Source: Lichenostomus cassidix (taxonomy: Eukaryota; Chordata; Aves; Passeriformes; Meliphagidae). Taken from it: DNA of 64,000 bases. The notes beneath the pieces were generated by a model, which saw only the letters and a list, made by a program, of their open reading frames with translations, had not been told where the DNA came from and did not search any database. The position numbers and the translations under genes were made by a program. Below, piece after piece: positions 20,699 through 31,196 of the stretch; position 1 is the first letter of the stretch, and every line of letters begins with the position of its first letter. The stretch covers positions 16,060,293 to 16,124,292 of the forward strand of contig CM039210.1 of NCBI GenBank assembly GCA_008360975.2. Direction: 5' to 3'.

Positions 20699-22084
20699 GT
20701 GTCTCGCGCAGAGGAAGCTCCACCTTACAACCAACTGCCACAAGATGAAACACACTACGCTCTGTTCACTGATGGTTCCTGTCATATTGTGGGGGCAAAT
20801 AGGAAGTGGAAAGCAGCCGTATGGAGCCCCACACGACGGGTTGCAGAGGCTAAAGAAGGAGAGGGGGGATCGAGTCAACTTGCTGAACTCAAAGCCGTTC
20901 AGCTGGCCCTGGACATTGCTGAAAGAGAGAAGTGGCCAAAGCTTTGCCTCTACACTGATTCATGGATGGTAGCCAATGCTCTATGGGGTTGGTTGGAAAG
21001 GTGGAAAAAAGCCAGCTGGCAGCGTAGAGGAAGACCAATCTGGGCTGCTAATGAGTGGCGGGACATTGCCACTAGGGTGGAGAAGCTACCTGTGAAAGTC
21101 CGTCATGTAGATGCCCATGTCCCCAAGAGCCGAGCTAATGAAGAACACCGAAACAATGAACAGGTGGATAAGGCTGCAAAGATAAAAGTGTCACAAATAG
21201 ATTTGGATTGGCAACACAAGGGGGAGCTGTTCCTAGCTCGATGGGCCCATGATGCCTCTGGCCATCAGGCCAGAGATGCCACCTACAAGTGGGCACGAGA
21301 CCGAGGGGTGGATCTAACCATGGACTGTATCTCCCAGGTAATCCATAACTGTGAGACGTGTGCTGCCATCAAGCAAGCCAAGCAGGTGAAACCCCTGTGG
21401 TATGGTGGAAGGTGGTCTAAATATAAGTATGGAGAGGCCTGGCAGATTGATTACATCACACTGCCTCAAACCCGCCATGGCAAGCGCTACGTGCTCACAA
21501 TGGTAGAAGCCACCACTGGGTGGCTGGAAACCTACCCTGTGCCTCACGCCACTGCCTGTAACACCATCCTGGGCCTTGAAAACCACGTCCTGTGGAGGCA
21601 TGGTACCCCTGGGAGAATTGAGTCAGACAACGGGACTCATTTTAAAAATAGCCTCATAAACACCTGGGCTAGGGAACATGGCATTGAGTGGGTGTACCAC
21701 ATTCCTTATCATGCACCTGCTGCTGGCAAAGTGGAGCGATGCAATGGTCTGCTAAAAACCACCTTGAAAGCTTTAGGCGGGGGGACTTTTAAAGGTTGGG
21801 AGCAGCATTTAGCCAAGGCCACCTGGCTAGTTAACACCCGAGGTTCCACCAACCAAGCTGGCCCTGCCCAATCTGAACCCCTGCAAACAGCAGACGGGGA
21901 TAAAGTTCCAGTGATACACATGAGAGGCATGCTAGGGAAAACTGTTTGGATTAATTCCGCCTCAAGCCAAGACAAACCCACCCGTGGGGTTGTTTTCGCT
22001 CAGGGACCAGGGTGTACCTGGTGGGTGATGCAAAAGAATGGAGAGACACAAAGCATACCTCAGGGAGACCTTAGTTGGGGTTGA
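20699..22084 (+). CDS. pol: ERVL-B RNase H and integrase
   Basis: It continues the RT frame after the TAA. RNase H: YALFTDGSC, QLAELKAVQ, LYTDSWMVANAL and NNEQVDKAA supply the D-E-D-D set. Integrase: HDASGHQ with CETCAAIK gives the HHCC zinc site. Catalytic Asp, Asp and Glu lie in WQIDYI (about 21445), ESDNGTHF (about 21620) and GKVERCNG (about 21730). A C-terminal domain ends GDLSWG. All catalytic residues are present. RNase H removes template RNA and integrase inserts the DNA. The break at 20696 is its only clear lesion. Confidence 0.92.
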   Translation: MSRAEEAPPYNQLPQDETHYALFTDGSCHIVGANRKWKAAVWSPTRRVAEAKEGEGGSSQLAELKAVQLALDIAEREKWPKLCLYTDSWMVANALWGWLERWKKASWQRRGRPIWAANEWRDIATRVEKLPVKVRHVDAHVPKSRANEEHRNNEQVDKAAKIKVSQIDLDWQHKGELFLARWAHDASGHQARDATYKWARDRGVDLTMDCISQVIHNCETCAAIKQAKQVKPLWYGGRWSKYKYGEAWQIDYITLPQTRHGKRYVLTMVEATTGWLETYPVPHATACNTILGLENHVLWRHGTPGRIESDNGTHFKNSLINTWAREHGIEWVYHIPYHAPAAGKVERCNGLLKTTLKALGGGTFKGWEQHLAKATWLVNTRGSTNQAGPAQSEPLQTADGDKVPVIHMRGMLGKTVWINSASSQDKPTRGVVFAQGPGCTWWVMQKNGETQSIPQGDLSWG

Positions 22085-22221
22085 ATTGCCCATAACACTC
22101 TGCCTGTATCCATATCTGTATGTGTATATGTATATAATTAGAGTAATGCATGTGTATATATAATTTAAATGTTTAGGCTCAATGTAACATGTTGGAATGG
22201 GAAAAAATTTGGGGTGGATTA

Positions 22222-23135
22222 TGTCGGGGGTTGAGTACCTTTGGAATTTCTTCCCATTCCTGTTACTAAGCAACAAATAGTTAGATGTTTAGAGCGATCA
22301 AGTCTTTTGTAAAAGACAAAAGCTGGGCTTTGGGCAGGGCAGGGTAAGGGTAGAGCCAGCCCTTGGAACTGGCTCTCGTGGTTCGGACGCTGAGAGGAGA
22401 GGCTGCTCTTTTTCTGCCCTTTGCCTTGGACCAGAGCAGATCCAGCTGTGCCCTGTTTTTTTCTCTTCTCCTGGCTGGGTGAGCTTTGATTCAACCTTTC
22501 TCCCCACGGGGAAGGGCACGTTTTCCCCCCCCCCAGGCTGCGTTCCCTCGTGGCTGCTGCCGGGAGAGTCCCGCGGCCCCTGCTGCCTGCCCCTGCCCTC
22601 TGCCGCACGAGACCGCGGCGTCTGCTGTGACTGCAGAAATCCTCGCTGCCTCGCTGGCCGGGGAGAGAGAGCCGGCACCCGCCCCTGCTGCCCTGCTTTC
22701 TCGCTGCTTCGAGCTGTTTCGCTGCCCTGCGTGTTTCTCAGCCTGTCCGCCATTGCAGCTGCCGGACGCTGACCTGACCCTGCGCCACAGCACCACCTGC
22801 AGTCGCTCGGGAGTCATCGCACCTGCCCTGCCCGGCCGGGAGCTCAACAGCGCCCCTGCTGCTTGCAACTGTGATTACACCACACGGGAGAAGGCTCAGC
22901 AGCTCACAAGTTATCTGCTATTGGTTTTCTGGTCCTAGTTGTGGTTGCTATTATTGTTATTGTTTGTTTATAGATACTAGTAAAGAACTGATATTCCTTT
23001 TTTTTCCATACCTTTGCCTGAAAGCCCTTGATTTACAAAATTAAATAATTCGGAGGGAGGGAAAAAAATCACATTCTCTGTTCTAAGGGAGGGTTCAACC
23101 TCTCTTGGCAGACACCTGTCTTTCAAACCAAGACA
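22222..23135 (+). repeat. 3' LTR of ERVL-B (914 bp)
   Basis: It starts after a purine-rich tract (GGGAAAAAATTTGGGGTGG, 22199-22217) and ends AAGACA, followed by the GCAAT duplication. It is the partner of 16040-16951. Confidence 0.95.
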
Positions 23136-23140
23136 GCAAT

Positions 23141-24180
23141 TCAGGGATAAACCCATCTGGGCTGCTGCATTTTGGCAGAACATTGCTGCACAGGTCGAAA
23201 ACATGGCTCTGAAGGAACATCATGTAGATTCTTACATGCCCAAAAGCCATGTCACAGAGGGACATCACAACAATGAACAGGTAGATAAGGCTGCCAAAAT
23301 TAGAATAGCTCATGTAGACTTAGACTGGGAGCCAAAGTGTGAACTAATTACAGCCCGATGTGCCCATGAAACATCAGGACATCTAGGTAGAGATGCAACC
23401 TACAGATGGGCCTGTGATCGAGGGGTGGACATGACCATGGAGGCTATCCCACAGGTCGCCCATGAATGTGAAACGTGCTGCAATCAAGTGAGCCACACAA
23501 GTAAAATCTCCTTGGAATAGATGGCCAAACTGGGTTTTTAGTATGTTGAGGCCTGGCAAATTGACTATATTGGACCACTGTCATGAACACACCAATGGAA
23601 TAGCTACATACTCATCATGGTTGAGGCAACTACTGGTTGGCTGGGAACATACTCTGAAACATGTGCTATTGCTCAAAACACCATCTTAGTCCTTGTGAGA
23701 GTCAATTTGTGGCAACATGGTACCCCAGACAGAATGGAATCAGACAATGAGTCTCATTTTTGAGAGAGCTTCATAAACTCTTGGGCAAAGAAACATGCAT
23801 TGAGTGGATATATCACATCCCCTATCACCCACAAGCCTCTGGAAAGATTGAGAGGTATGATGGACTGCTGAAGACTATGTCAAGAGGGTCAGGCAATGCG
23901 GCATGGAAGCATTGGGATGCCAAATTTGCAGAAGCCACTTGGTGGGTTAACACAGAGGATCTGCTAACCGCTCTGGTCCTGCCCGAACAAAACCACTACA
24001 TAGTGCTGTGGGAGGAGATAAGGTCCCTGTACTACACACAGGGAAGTGGCTGGAGTTGATGTGGATTTCTCCTCCCATGGGAAAAGGCAAACCCATTTGT
24101 GGGATTGTCTTTGCTCAAGGCGCTGGGTGTACTTGATGGGTAATTCAGAAGGATGGGGAGACCTGATGTGTGCCTCAAGG
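23141..24180 (+). pseudogene. pol: ERVL-A RNase H end and integrase relic
   Basis: The frame of A resumes after provirus B with FRDKPIWAA, then NNEQVDKAAKI (last RNase H Asp region), then the integrase zinc site (HETSGHLG with CETC near 23475). The core follows with DNESHF near 23750 and an IEWIYHIPYHPQASGKIER segment (catalytic Glu) near 23800-23855. Stops near 23518 and 23760 and several frameshifts inactivate it. The catalytic-core region reads S-D-N-E-S where intact copies have S-D-N-G-T. Confidence 0.85.
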
Positions 24181-24682
24181 AGATTTGTCCTTGGGGAAAA
24201 AAATAATCTGTGTGTAAATTGTATGTTGCAGGAAGTAAAGCAGCAGGAGTGGCATGAACTGACGATGAGTGGATTTTGCGTGGAGTGAGGAGAGCGCAAC
24301 GATGACCCAGGCAGGGCCGGTGTCGGTTCCGAACAATCGAGTGTGCTGCTTCTCCTGTCCTGAGGAGCCATCGTGATGGAATGGAGCCCAAGTTGCAGCC
24401 TGTTTTTGAACATCTGGAGGGGTGGAGGAAGCCCATGAATTGGGAAATAAATATATTATCTGTGAAAGGACAGGGGACAGTAGTTAATGCAAATGTATGC
24501 ATCTATGTGTTGGGTGTAAAGATGGTTTAAGGATGTAGCTTAAGTTGTAAGTGTTGTTAAGAATGGATTTCAGTAATGACAAATAAATACAATTGAATAA
24601 TTAGAAGATAGATATAGATCTCTGTATATAATTCTGTGGGATCTGAGTATGATGCAAATGGTATGGAGGAAGGGGTGGAGAT
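24181..24682 (+). other. ERVL-A 3' untranslated tract and PPT
   Basis: About 500 bases with no coding likeness lie between integrase and the 3' LTR. The end, AGGAAGGGGTGGAGAT (24667-24682), matches the purine-rich primer tract seen before the 3' LTRs of C and D. I see no env or accessory gene. Confidence 0.6.
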
Positions 24683-25227
24683 TGTATTGCGTGCAGCTGA
24701 GATGGAGTTCATTTTCCCCATAGCAGCCCTCACTGTGCCATGCTTTGCATTGGTTGCTAGAAAGGTGTTGATAACACACGAGTGTTTTGCCTACTGCTGA
24801 GCAGTGTTGGCACAGCATCAGTGCTGTCTCTCCAACATTCTGCCCCCCATCAGTAGGCTGGGGGTGGGCAAGATCCTGGGAGGGGACACAACTATGCCCA
24901 CTGACCCAAATTGGCCAGAGGGATATTCCATACCATATGACTTCAGCTCAGATATAAAAGCTAAGTAAAGGAGGGGGAAGGGGGCACATTCGTTATTTAT
25001 AACATTTGATTTTTAGAAATGGGAACTGGAGGATAGAATTATTTTCGTTTTCTTCTTTACTTGTTCATGTGCAAACTTTCACTTTTGCTTTAGTAAACTG
25101 CCTTATCTCCACTTCTGAGTTGTTTTCCATCTTATTTTCTCTTTTCTCTCTCCTGTCCAGCTGAGAACGGGAAGTGCTAGAGTGGCTCTGTGGGTACCTG
25201 GCATCCAACCAAGGTCAACCCACCACA
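24683..25227 (+). repeat. 3' LTR of ERVL-A (545 bp)
   Basis: It runs from TGTATTGCGTGCAGC to CACCACA, with a TATAAAAGC box near 24955, and is colinear with 7302-7828. It is moderately diverged from that copy, with indels, consistent with A being older than the proviruses inside it. Confidence 0.85.
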
Positions 25228-25854
25228 GATGCTTTTGATGCTGTTCAGGTATTGCAGGAGAAGAGTCAGAGATCACTTGGATAGATCTGATCTAGCAGTT
25301 AGTTTATTGAGTTCCAGTTGGTAAATTTATATACGTAAAATTTTTAATAAGTACATATGGGTTTGTGGTAAATAGCCAGCTATTTACTACACTTAATATC
25401 AGTATGGGATACAAAGTTTATCGCATAAGCTTACTATGCTTATGAAAAACACGTCACTTAGCACCCCGCCCCATGGATGTCTGGTGTCAGGTAAGGGATC
25501 TCTCAGCCTCAAGGGGTAACCTTGAGAGGTGTCCCTACTCGAGGGGAGATCACTGCTGCACAGCCAGCTACTATGGAGAGGGAGCTCAACGGACCCTGAT
25601 GGCTGCACACATTGATAGTGTCAAGTGGTTGACTCGCGGTCAGATTTTCTGCTGTGCTCATGCAGTTTTGGCCTCTTATCAGCCCAGCCTCCAGGCAAAC
25701 CGGTTTGTTGGCTTTGGTGCTGGTTTCTCGCCAATAGCCTCACACAGTAGGATTACCTTTCGATAATCCTACTTGTTGATCATCTGCCTAGACCAAAGTT
25801 CAGATAGTTCAAACAGGAGGAGCGAATCCATTACACCAGGTTTCCCCTAGCAAT
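25228..25854 (-). mobile_element. Candidate minus-strand LTR
   Basis: A TTTATT at about 25304 would be AATAAA on the minus strand. The body contains GAGAGGTGTCCCTACTCGAG and similar motifs that recall avian ERV LTRs. No partner copy lies in the window and no termini can be fixed, so the call rests on general resemblance only. Confidence 0.35.
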
Positions 25855-26514
25855 GACCCCAGAGCTCTGGGGGTGGTAGTCAAGGGTATGTTGGCCCAGG
25901 GGTTATTGTCTTCAGTCCTGACGCTGAAGGGAAATGGCGGGAGGAAGAGGGCTGCGGAACTGGTGCTGGCAACAGGGTTTTGGTTTCTATGAGCATGGGA
26001 CCCTGTTTGTGCATCAGCATCTGCTTGGGAGAGAGGGGCTTCACCTCACTAAGCAGGGCAAAGATATTTTTGGCAGTAGGATAGCTGACCTCATTAGGAG
26101 GGCTTTAAACTAACAGTGAGGGTGCAAGGAGGGAGAGGGAGAGAATAACCAGCAGCCCTGTGCGGGAGTGACCGACAGGGTCAATGATCATGAAGCTGGG
26201 TGAGAGTTCCAGTACCTGGAAATCCCCCTTAGGAACCCAAAGGCAGCGGTGGATGTCATAGCTGCAAGCATGCCCAGAAGAACGATCTCCTTGGACAAGT
26301 AACTGTTACAAGAGGAGCTTGACAGGCAGCACAGTATCTGGGAACACAGACAGGAGATCGATGCGTGTTATTGTACGCTGTCCCAGGCTGAGAGACGGCC
26401 TGCCTTCAGGCTGCGTAAGAGGAAGGAAGCTGGAAGCCACTGTGCAGCTGGAAAGCTAACAATGTAATCGCTCTAGCAGAAATGTGGTGGGATGTAGCGT
26501 ATGAAATGAGAACC

Positions 26515-26800
26515 ACTTGCTGTGTGCAACATGAATTCTGCCTTTATTACAAAGCCAAATAGTAGATATACTTTTCAGCGTGAGAAGTTGTCTCTTAGTT
26601 GTTTTCTCAGTCTTTCACAATTCCTCAATACATCTGTCAGCTTTGACAGCTTGTCATTCTTCTCAGGGGAGAGGAGGAAGCCTGCTATCTGCTTCAAATC
26701 CTGTGCTGATCAATACCCTTCTGCATCCTGTTTTTCTGTTAGTGGGATTCCGGGGGCCTCTTCCTCTGCAACTCCACAGGGGGAAGACTCAATTTACTAG
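26515..26800. mobile_element. Insertion within CR1, unassigned
   Basis: CR1 endonuclease similarity breaks at about 26515 and resumes at about 26800. The intervening segment includes TTTATT (AATAAA on the minus strand) near 26540. It may be a short minus-strand LTR piece, but neither ends nor family can be shown. Confidence 0.35.
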
Positions 26801-26989
26801 AGCTCTGCAATCAGTGGCTATATAGTGGTCAGAAGAAAGAAGAGGCAGAGTTTGCCCTCTATGTAAACATAAAATAAGAGGGATTGACTGCACAGAGTTG
26901 TCTTTGAAAAACAGTGATGAACAGGTTGAGAGCTTACGGGTGAAATTTAGAGGCCAAGCTGTTGCATTAAGAGTAAGAAATTTGGCCGA

Positions 26990-27650
26990 AAATAAAGTCC
27001 CTTGCATTCCTGCTGATCCTCAGAGATCAGACGGGTGGGGTGCAGTTAGGCTTAATTTCCGATTACAACCAATAAGTCTGGTTGTGTTCTCTTAGAATCT
27101 TCGTGAGCACATATTCACCAATAGTGCGGTTTTTTGAAGCTACAGAAATACAGATTTGGAACTGCCATTGGGAAATTCACTAGCTATGATAGAGCTCCAA
27201 TAACATCGTGCTAACCCAGGTACTGGTAATAATAACAATTGTATGCAGAAGCTTCCCAAGAAGGTGTCCCTGCTTGGAAGGAGGGAGAGGAGAGCAGCCC
27301 GTTCACTGTCTCTGAGGTCTAATGGGAATTCCTCCTAACTAGGTGAAATTTCTGCCCTCCTTATATACAGCCCAATCATCTCTTCCTTACGTATAGCATG
27401 ATCTAAGCCAAGACCTTAGTAATGTAGTCATATATGTGTGCATTTTTTGGCCATGGTGTCCTTCAGAGTTCCAGTCATATGACTTTGTTTCATTCTGTAC
27501 CTTTCGTCAGAGACAAAAGATGACTATCTTACCTGCCCAGGAACTCCTCCTTCAGCCTCATCGTCCTTTCTTGACGTCAGCTATGCGGATCTCCATCCAT
27601 AAAGATAACGTATAGCATACATGGTGTAGGCCATAGAAAGTACGCCTTAG
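26990..27650. mobile_element. Second insertion within CR1, possibly an LTR
   Basis: CR1 similarity stops at about 26990 and returns near 27680. The segment holds CTCCTTATATACAGCC (27357-27372), a TATA-like box on either strand, and pyrimidine-rich stretches. The composition fits an LTR, but no repeat partner is in view. Confidence 0.35.
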
Positions 27651-28282
27651 CCCTTGCCTGGCTCTGTGGTCATCATCCCACACAAGTTAAAGCAGACTTT
27701 GTGGTTGCTGTCTACTATAGGCTGCTCGATCAAGAGGAGGTCGATACGAGAAATCAGCCAAGAGAGGCAGGAGCCCAGCGTGGCTGAGTAACGGCCTTCT
27801 CTTCTGGCCGAGCTGAAGCGCAAGGACAAAATGCATGGGTAATGGAAGCAGGAACACACATTCTGGGAAGAATCTCAAGATGCCACCCGGGTCTGTAGGG
27901 ATGGGATCAAGAAAGCTAAGGCACAGCTGGAGCTGAATTTGGCAAGGGATGTGAAGAATCATAAGATGGGATTCCAGAGGTGCATTGGTCAGAAAAGGAA
28001 GACTAAATAATGTGTAACCCCACTCCTCCCTCGCTGATAAATAAGCCAGGAGGTCTAGTGACAAGTAACATGGAGAAGGCTGTGGTACTCTGTGATTTAT
28101 TTTCCTCCATTTTCACTGCCACTGCTCCCACATCTCTCAAGACCCTGAACCTCAAGGCAGAGAATTGGAGAACAGAGTCCCTCCCATTGTAGGAAACTAT
28201 CTGTTTTAAGACCACCTGAGGAACCTGTAGATACACAAGTCCTGCACCTGGGGGGGAACTACCCCGTGCACAGGTATATGTT

Positions 28283-28758
28283 TGTCAGGAAAATTAATCC
28301 ACAAACACCAGAGGTTTATGTACAAGAAGGAGACGGAGGAGTCCCGTAGCTTTATTCTTAAATAAAGGGAGAGGTCATGGGGCAATTTCCCATGGGGGCT
28401 CTCAAATTGCTAGAGGACGCAGCCTCCTTTTTATCCTAATTTCCCGGACGCATTTCCCTCTCTCTTTCCCCATTGGCTGAGGTACTCAAGAAGTACAGAC
28501 TCTCCGAATCGCCTAATACAGACCCCTTTCTAATGTGCATTCCCCCCTCCCCCTTTTTTTTTCTTTGTGTCCCTGTTCTTTTTCTCTAAGTCCAGGGATT
28601 TAACGCGGCCTTGGATGAGCAACAGTCTGTGTCAATTAGTGGAATTCCTACGGAATTTATGGTTCCTCCCATTGCTTCTTTCGCCTATCAGTATCTGGCT
28701 TTGTCTACCAGAAGGCCCACTGTTTGTTTGCAAAGACATCTCCCTCTCATTCCTTTCA
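28283..28758 (-). repeat. Class I ERV LTR (G3 family), 3' LTR
   Basis: A 476-bp copy of the LTR at 81-555. On the minus strand it follows a purine-rich tract (GAGAAGAAGAGGAGGCAT) and the env TM relic. Its outer edge abuts CR1 at 28282, so it is a 3' LTR, while 81-555 is a 5' LTR. They therefore belong to two proviruses or to one rearranged element. Confidence 0.85.
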
Positions 28759-28800
28759 ATGCCTCCTCTTCTTCTCAGTAATTGTCTTTACAAACCTTAG

Positions 28801-29506
28801 TTACCATTGACTTAATTTTCTCTTCCCGGGTCTTTTTTATTTCGCAATTATTTGCAGTGACATTATTTTCTGTCTTTTTGTAGCCATTTCTGGATCAGTA
28901 GGCATGGCTACTACCTGCATCCCCTTGATCACATGCCAAATGAGCTGCACTAGGCAAGGTATTATGCATGGTAAAAAGATTAGAGTTGCTATAGCACATA
29001 AGAGGAAAAAGAGCATTTGTTTAACCCATAGTCCACCAGGTAACCACGAAAACGTCCCATTCCCATCCTTTCCACGTTTGGACTGGTACATGAGCTAACT
29101 TTCTTATTGCCTTTGTTATTTGTTTCACCACTTTTCCATTGTCATCTATTTGCAAACAGCAGTTTGAGTAATTTAATTTTCCACACACTCCCCCTTCTTC
29201 TGCTAATAGATAATCCACTACCATCCAATGTCGGAATATTGCATTCCTCATCTGAGTGGATTGGTTAGCAAGAAGGTCAAGAGCTGTAGCTGTCTGGTTG
29301 GTTATTATTTCAAAGACAGCTTGTAACCTAATTATTCGATTCAAATTATAAACGGGTTCTCTGGCACCTGATATGAATTTGTTTAAATTCCAAGTGGCTG
29401 GTCCATAGTGTTGTATGATTCGCCCTGGTGGCCATTCATCCTTTCCCCATTTTTGGGTGCTCCCTCCAGCCAAGGATGCATCAACTGCATACTTTTTCTA
29501 AATACA
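28801..29506 (-). pseudogene. env: Class I env transmembrane subunit relic (G3)
   Basis: On the minus strand, a heptad region ([19 protein letters not shown]) leads to [14 protein letters not shown] and a Cys cluster [10 protein letters not shown] (C, seven residues, CC). A frameshift near 29050 is followed by a membrane anchor (MLFFLLCAIATLIFLPCII) and a short tail. The TM subunit drives membrane fusion. The upstream SU part is gone, cut by provirus C at 29507. The sequence closely resembles the TM of provirus G1 at 63.7-64 kb. Confidence 0.85.
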
Positions 29507-30147
29507 TGCATTGGGGTGATGTTATGATAATCCTGTATTCCCTATCGTTTGCTTGTATGCTCAGAAATGTGGTCCTGTAGCTTTAACTGCGTTCAGCAGC
29601 TGGGAGAAGCGCGGATTGTTTTGAAACTCTTCCCCAGGCTGCTCTGCTGGGGAACAAGGGGGAATAAAGGACATTCCTTCGGCTGGCTGCTGCTGCTGCT
29701 GCTGCTGCTGTCGGGGCTGCTAGCTTTCTTCCCTGGGATTGCTTCTTCGTCATCTCCTTTGGACCCTTTCTTTTGATTTATTTTCTCGCCCGGAAAACCC
29801 GAGGAGCCCCCGGAGGATGGCAGATGAGAATCCTCCAGGGAGCTACCAGAGCAACTCCGCCCAGCTCTCCCCCTCCAGGACCCCCGGAGAGGGGAAACTA
29901 CGTCTGAGGAAAAGGACACTAAAGTTTACCAGCTGTTTACTCAGGTTTAATAACTCCTTTTCCCCTGTTTTCCTCTTTCCCTGTGCCTTGCAAGGCACTC
30001 TGCGTGTTCTGTTAAATAAGTTTTTTTCACTTTCATCTAAGAAATTCTGTTGTGGTGGGGGAGGGGGTGCCAGAGCCCTTGGCTTTTCGGGGAGGCGTTT
30101 GTTCGGAGCACTTTCCACCTAGAAAAATTTGTCTCTAATCCGGGAAA
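29507..30147 (+). repeat. 5' LTR of ERVL-C
   Basis: It begins TGCATTGGGGTGATG and ends near CCGGGAAA, with a (CTG)8 tract near 29688-29711. The 3' LTR has (CTG)5 at the same place. A degenerate PBS (TGGCACCCAACTTAAAGGGG, from 30153) follows. Confidence 0.85.
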
Positions 30148-30291
30148 ATATCTGGCACCCAACTTAAAGGGGCTTAACAAACTTGGTGCCCACCTTTGTG
30201 GGGCTAGAGAAAGTGAAAAAAGAAGAAAACCTTAATAATTACATTCTGGTTTTAAATGCTTTGTATTGGATTACAGCAATCAGTAGTCACC

Positions 30292-30527
30292 ATGTTGTTT
30301 GATGGGATGTTGTTTGATGTGATACTGTCTGTCTGGCACGTCGGCCTGTTTCCCTACTAACATGTAGGGGCAATTTTATCCCTAATGTATCATTTTCACA
30401 GATCAGGGACATGACTCCGGCTTGTTATAGTAATGTGCGTGATATTGATGATCTATAAAAAAGTATTGGAAACTGTTAAAAATGTATATGCTCTGTTGCT
30501 TTCCTCTCCTAGTTTTAGTAGCTTGTT
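30292..30527 (+). pseudogene. gag: ERVL-C Gag hydrophobic N-terminus (5' piece)
   Basis: From ATG 30292 the frame reads MLFDGMLFDVILSVWHVGL, later VIVMCVILMIYKKV, then ALLLSSPSFSSLFWG. Stops fall at two sites that are open in D. The frame is then broken at 30534 by the class II provirus and resumes at 37667 with FVSNITQPA. It aligns with D (45395) and, more loosely, with B and N. Confidence 0.7.
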
Positions 30528-30533
30528 TTGGGG

Positions 30534-30938
30534 TGTGGAAAGCTGGCTTCTAGAGAAGGGACACGCAGATGTAGATAGATTGCTTCTTAACAAGCCGCTT
30601 CTTAACAATAGCCATATTCAGCCAACTATTAATTAGATACCTTCGTCCAATCAGCGATCTAAGGTCACCACGACTTTCTGCAACATAGGAGTCGTGGGGG
30701 CCGTCTAGAATGCGTTAATTGGTAACAGATATGCAGAAATCAGGCACTATAGGTAAACATAGATACATGTTAAGGCAAGTAGCCAAACTTAGGGCGTGGA
30801 AGTATATAACCAATAGTATTGTATGATTACAGAATATGCATGAGTTAGTTAACTACACTATAAATTGTATGCTGTAAATCAATAAACTGAAGCTTGTGGT
30901 AAATTCATATTGGATTGTCAAGCCTCCGTTTCTCGGCA
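30534..30938 (+). repeat. 5' LTR of class II provirus
   Basis: It runs from TGTGGAAAGC to TCTCGGCA. A TATATAA box lies at 30803-30809 and AATAAA at 30881-30886, giving a compact U3-R-U5. No difference from 37256-37660 was seen in base-by-base reading. Confidence 0.95.
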
Positions 30939-30940
30939 AA

Positions 30941-30959
30941 TGGTGACCCCCGACGTGAT
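30941..30959 (+). other. Primer binding site, tRNA-Trp type
   Basis: TGGTGACCCCCGACGTGAT is the alpharetroviral tRNA-Trp site with one extra C. It lies two bases inside the LTR. The pairing of this PBS with a betaretrovirus-like dUTPase-protease is notable. Confidence 0.8.
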
Positions 30960-31196
30960 ACGAACAAGGGTCCTGCTCCCCGTCTGGCTGGACCTGTTGG
31001 GGAACAGCGTGGCCACGGCCGAAAATCCAGGCATCTGGCTCCGAAACACCCCGGAGGGTCAAAGCAGTGAGCGCACGTACAGGACGACCGTTATCAGGGC
31101 GGGATCTGGACACTGCCGGACTTGTGAGGTGAAAATCTCGCACCAGAGAGGAAAAGTGGCCGGAAGATCTCAGAGGGTGAAAAAAGTGAGTGCGCC

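Larger units (their letters stand above)
16040..23135 (+). mobile_element. ERVL-like provirus B, nested in A
   Basis: A complete plus-strand provirus with LTRs 16040-16951 and 22222-23135, flanked by a perfect 5-bp target duplication GCAAT (16035-16039 and 23136-23140). A 5-bp duplication fits ERVL-type integration. It is the best preserved ERVL-like copy: one frameshift near the Gag N-terminus, one UAG at gag/pro that is probably functional, and one TAA between RT and RNase H (20696). Integrase ends about 140 bases before the 3' LTR, so there is no env. Confidence 0.95.
7302..25227 (+). mobile_element. ERVL-like provirus A, split by N and B
   Basis: An old plus-strand provirus: 5' LTR fragment (7302-7828), degenerate PBS, gag and RT relics, the nested insertion of N at 9290/15226, RT to RNase H relics, the nested insertion of B at 16039/23141, RNase H and integrase relics, PPT, and 3' LTR (24683-25227). 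Reading frames resume in register on both sides of each insertion, which proves the nesting order: A is oldest, and N and B landed in it later. No env is seen, as is usual for ERVL. Confidence 0.88.
25855..28282 (+). mobile_element. CR1 LINE relic, ORF1/ORF2 region, interrupted
   Basis: CR1 pieces occur in order on the plus strand. A 5' region ends GGGCTTTAAACTAAC near 26100. Endonuclease-domain scraps follow near 26480-26510 and 26800-26960 (DEQVESLRVKFRG), then VVAVYYRLLDQEE near 27700, then LINKPGGLVTSNMEKA (28030-28080) of the RT N-terminal region, and a VLHLGGNYPV scrap before 28282. CR1 ORF2 encodes an endonuclease-reverse transcriptase. Frames are shattered. The inserts at about 26515-26800 and 26990-27650 are listed separately. 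The LTR at 28283 truncates it. Confidence 0.75.

Noticed and set aside
16040..23135. G-to-A editing between the LTRs of B
   Set aside because: Differences run in several directions with no clear strand bias.
29549..30122. Open frames of 75-127 codons within LTRs of C (and the same at 43980-44442)
   Set aside because: They lie inside U3-R-U5 on both strands, contain the CTG repeat, and match no protein family.
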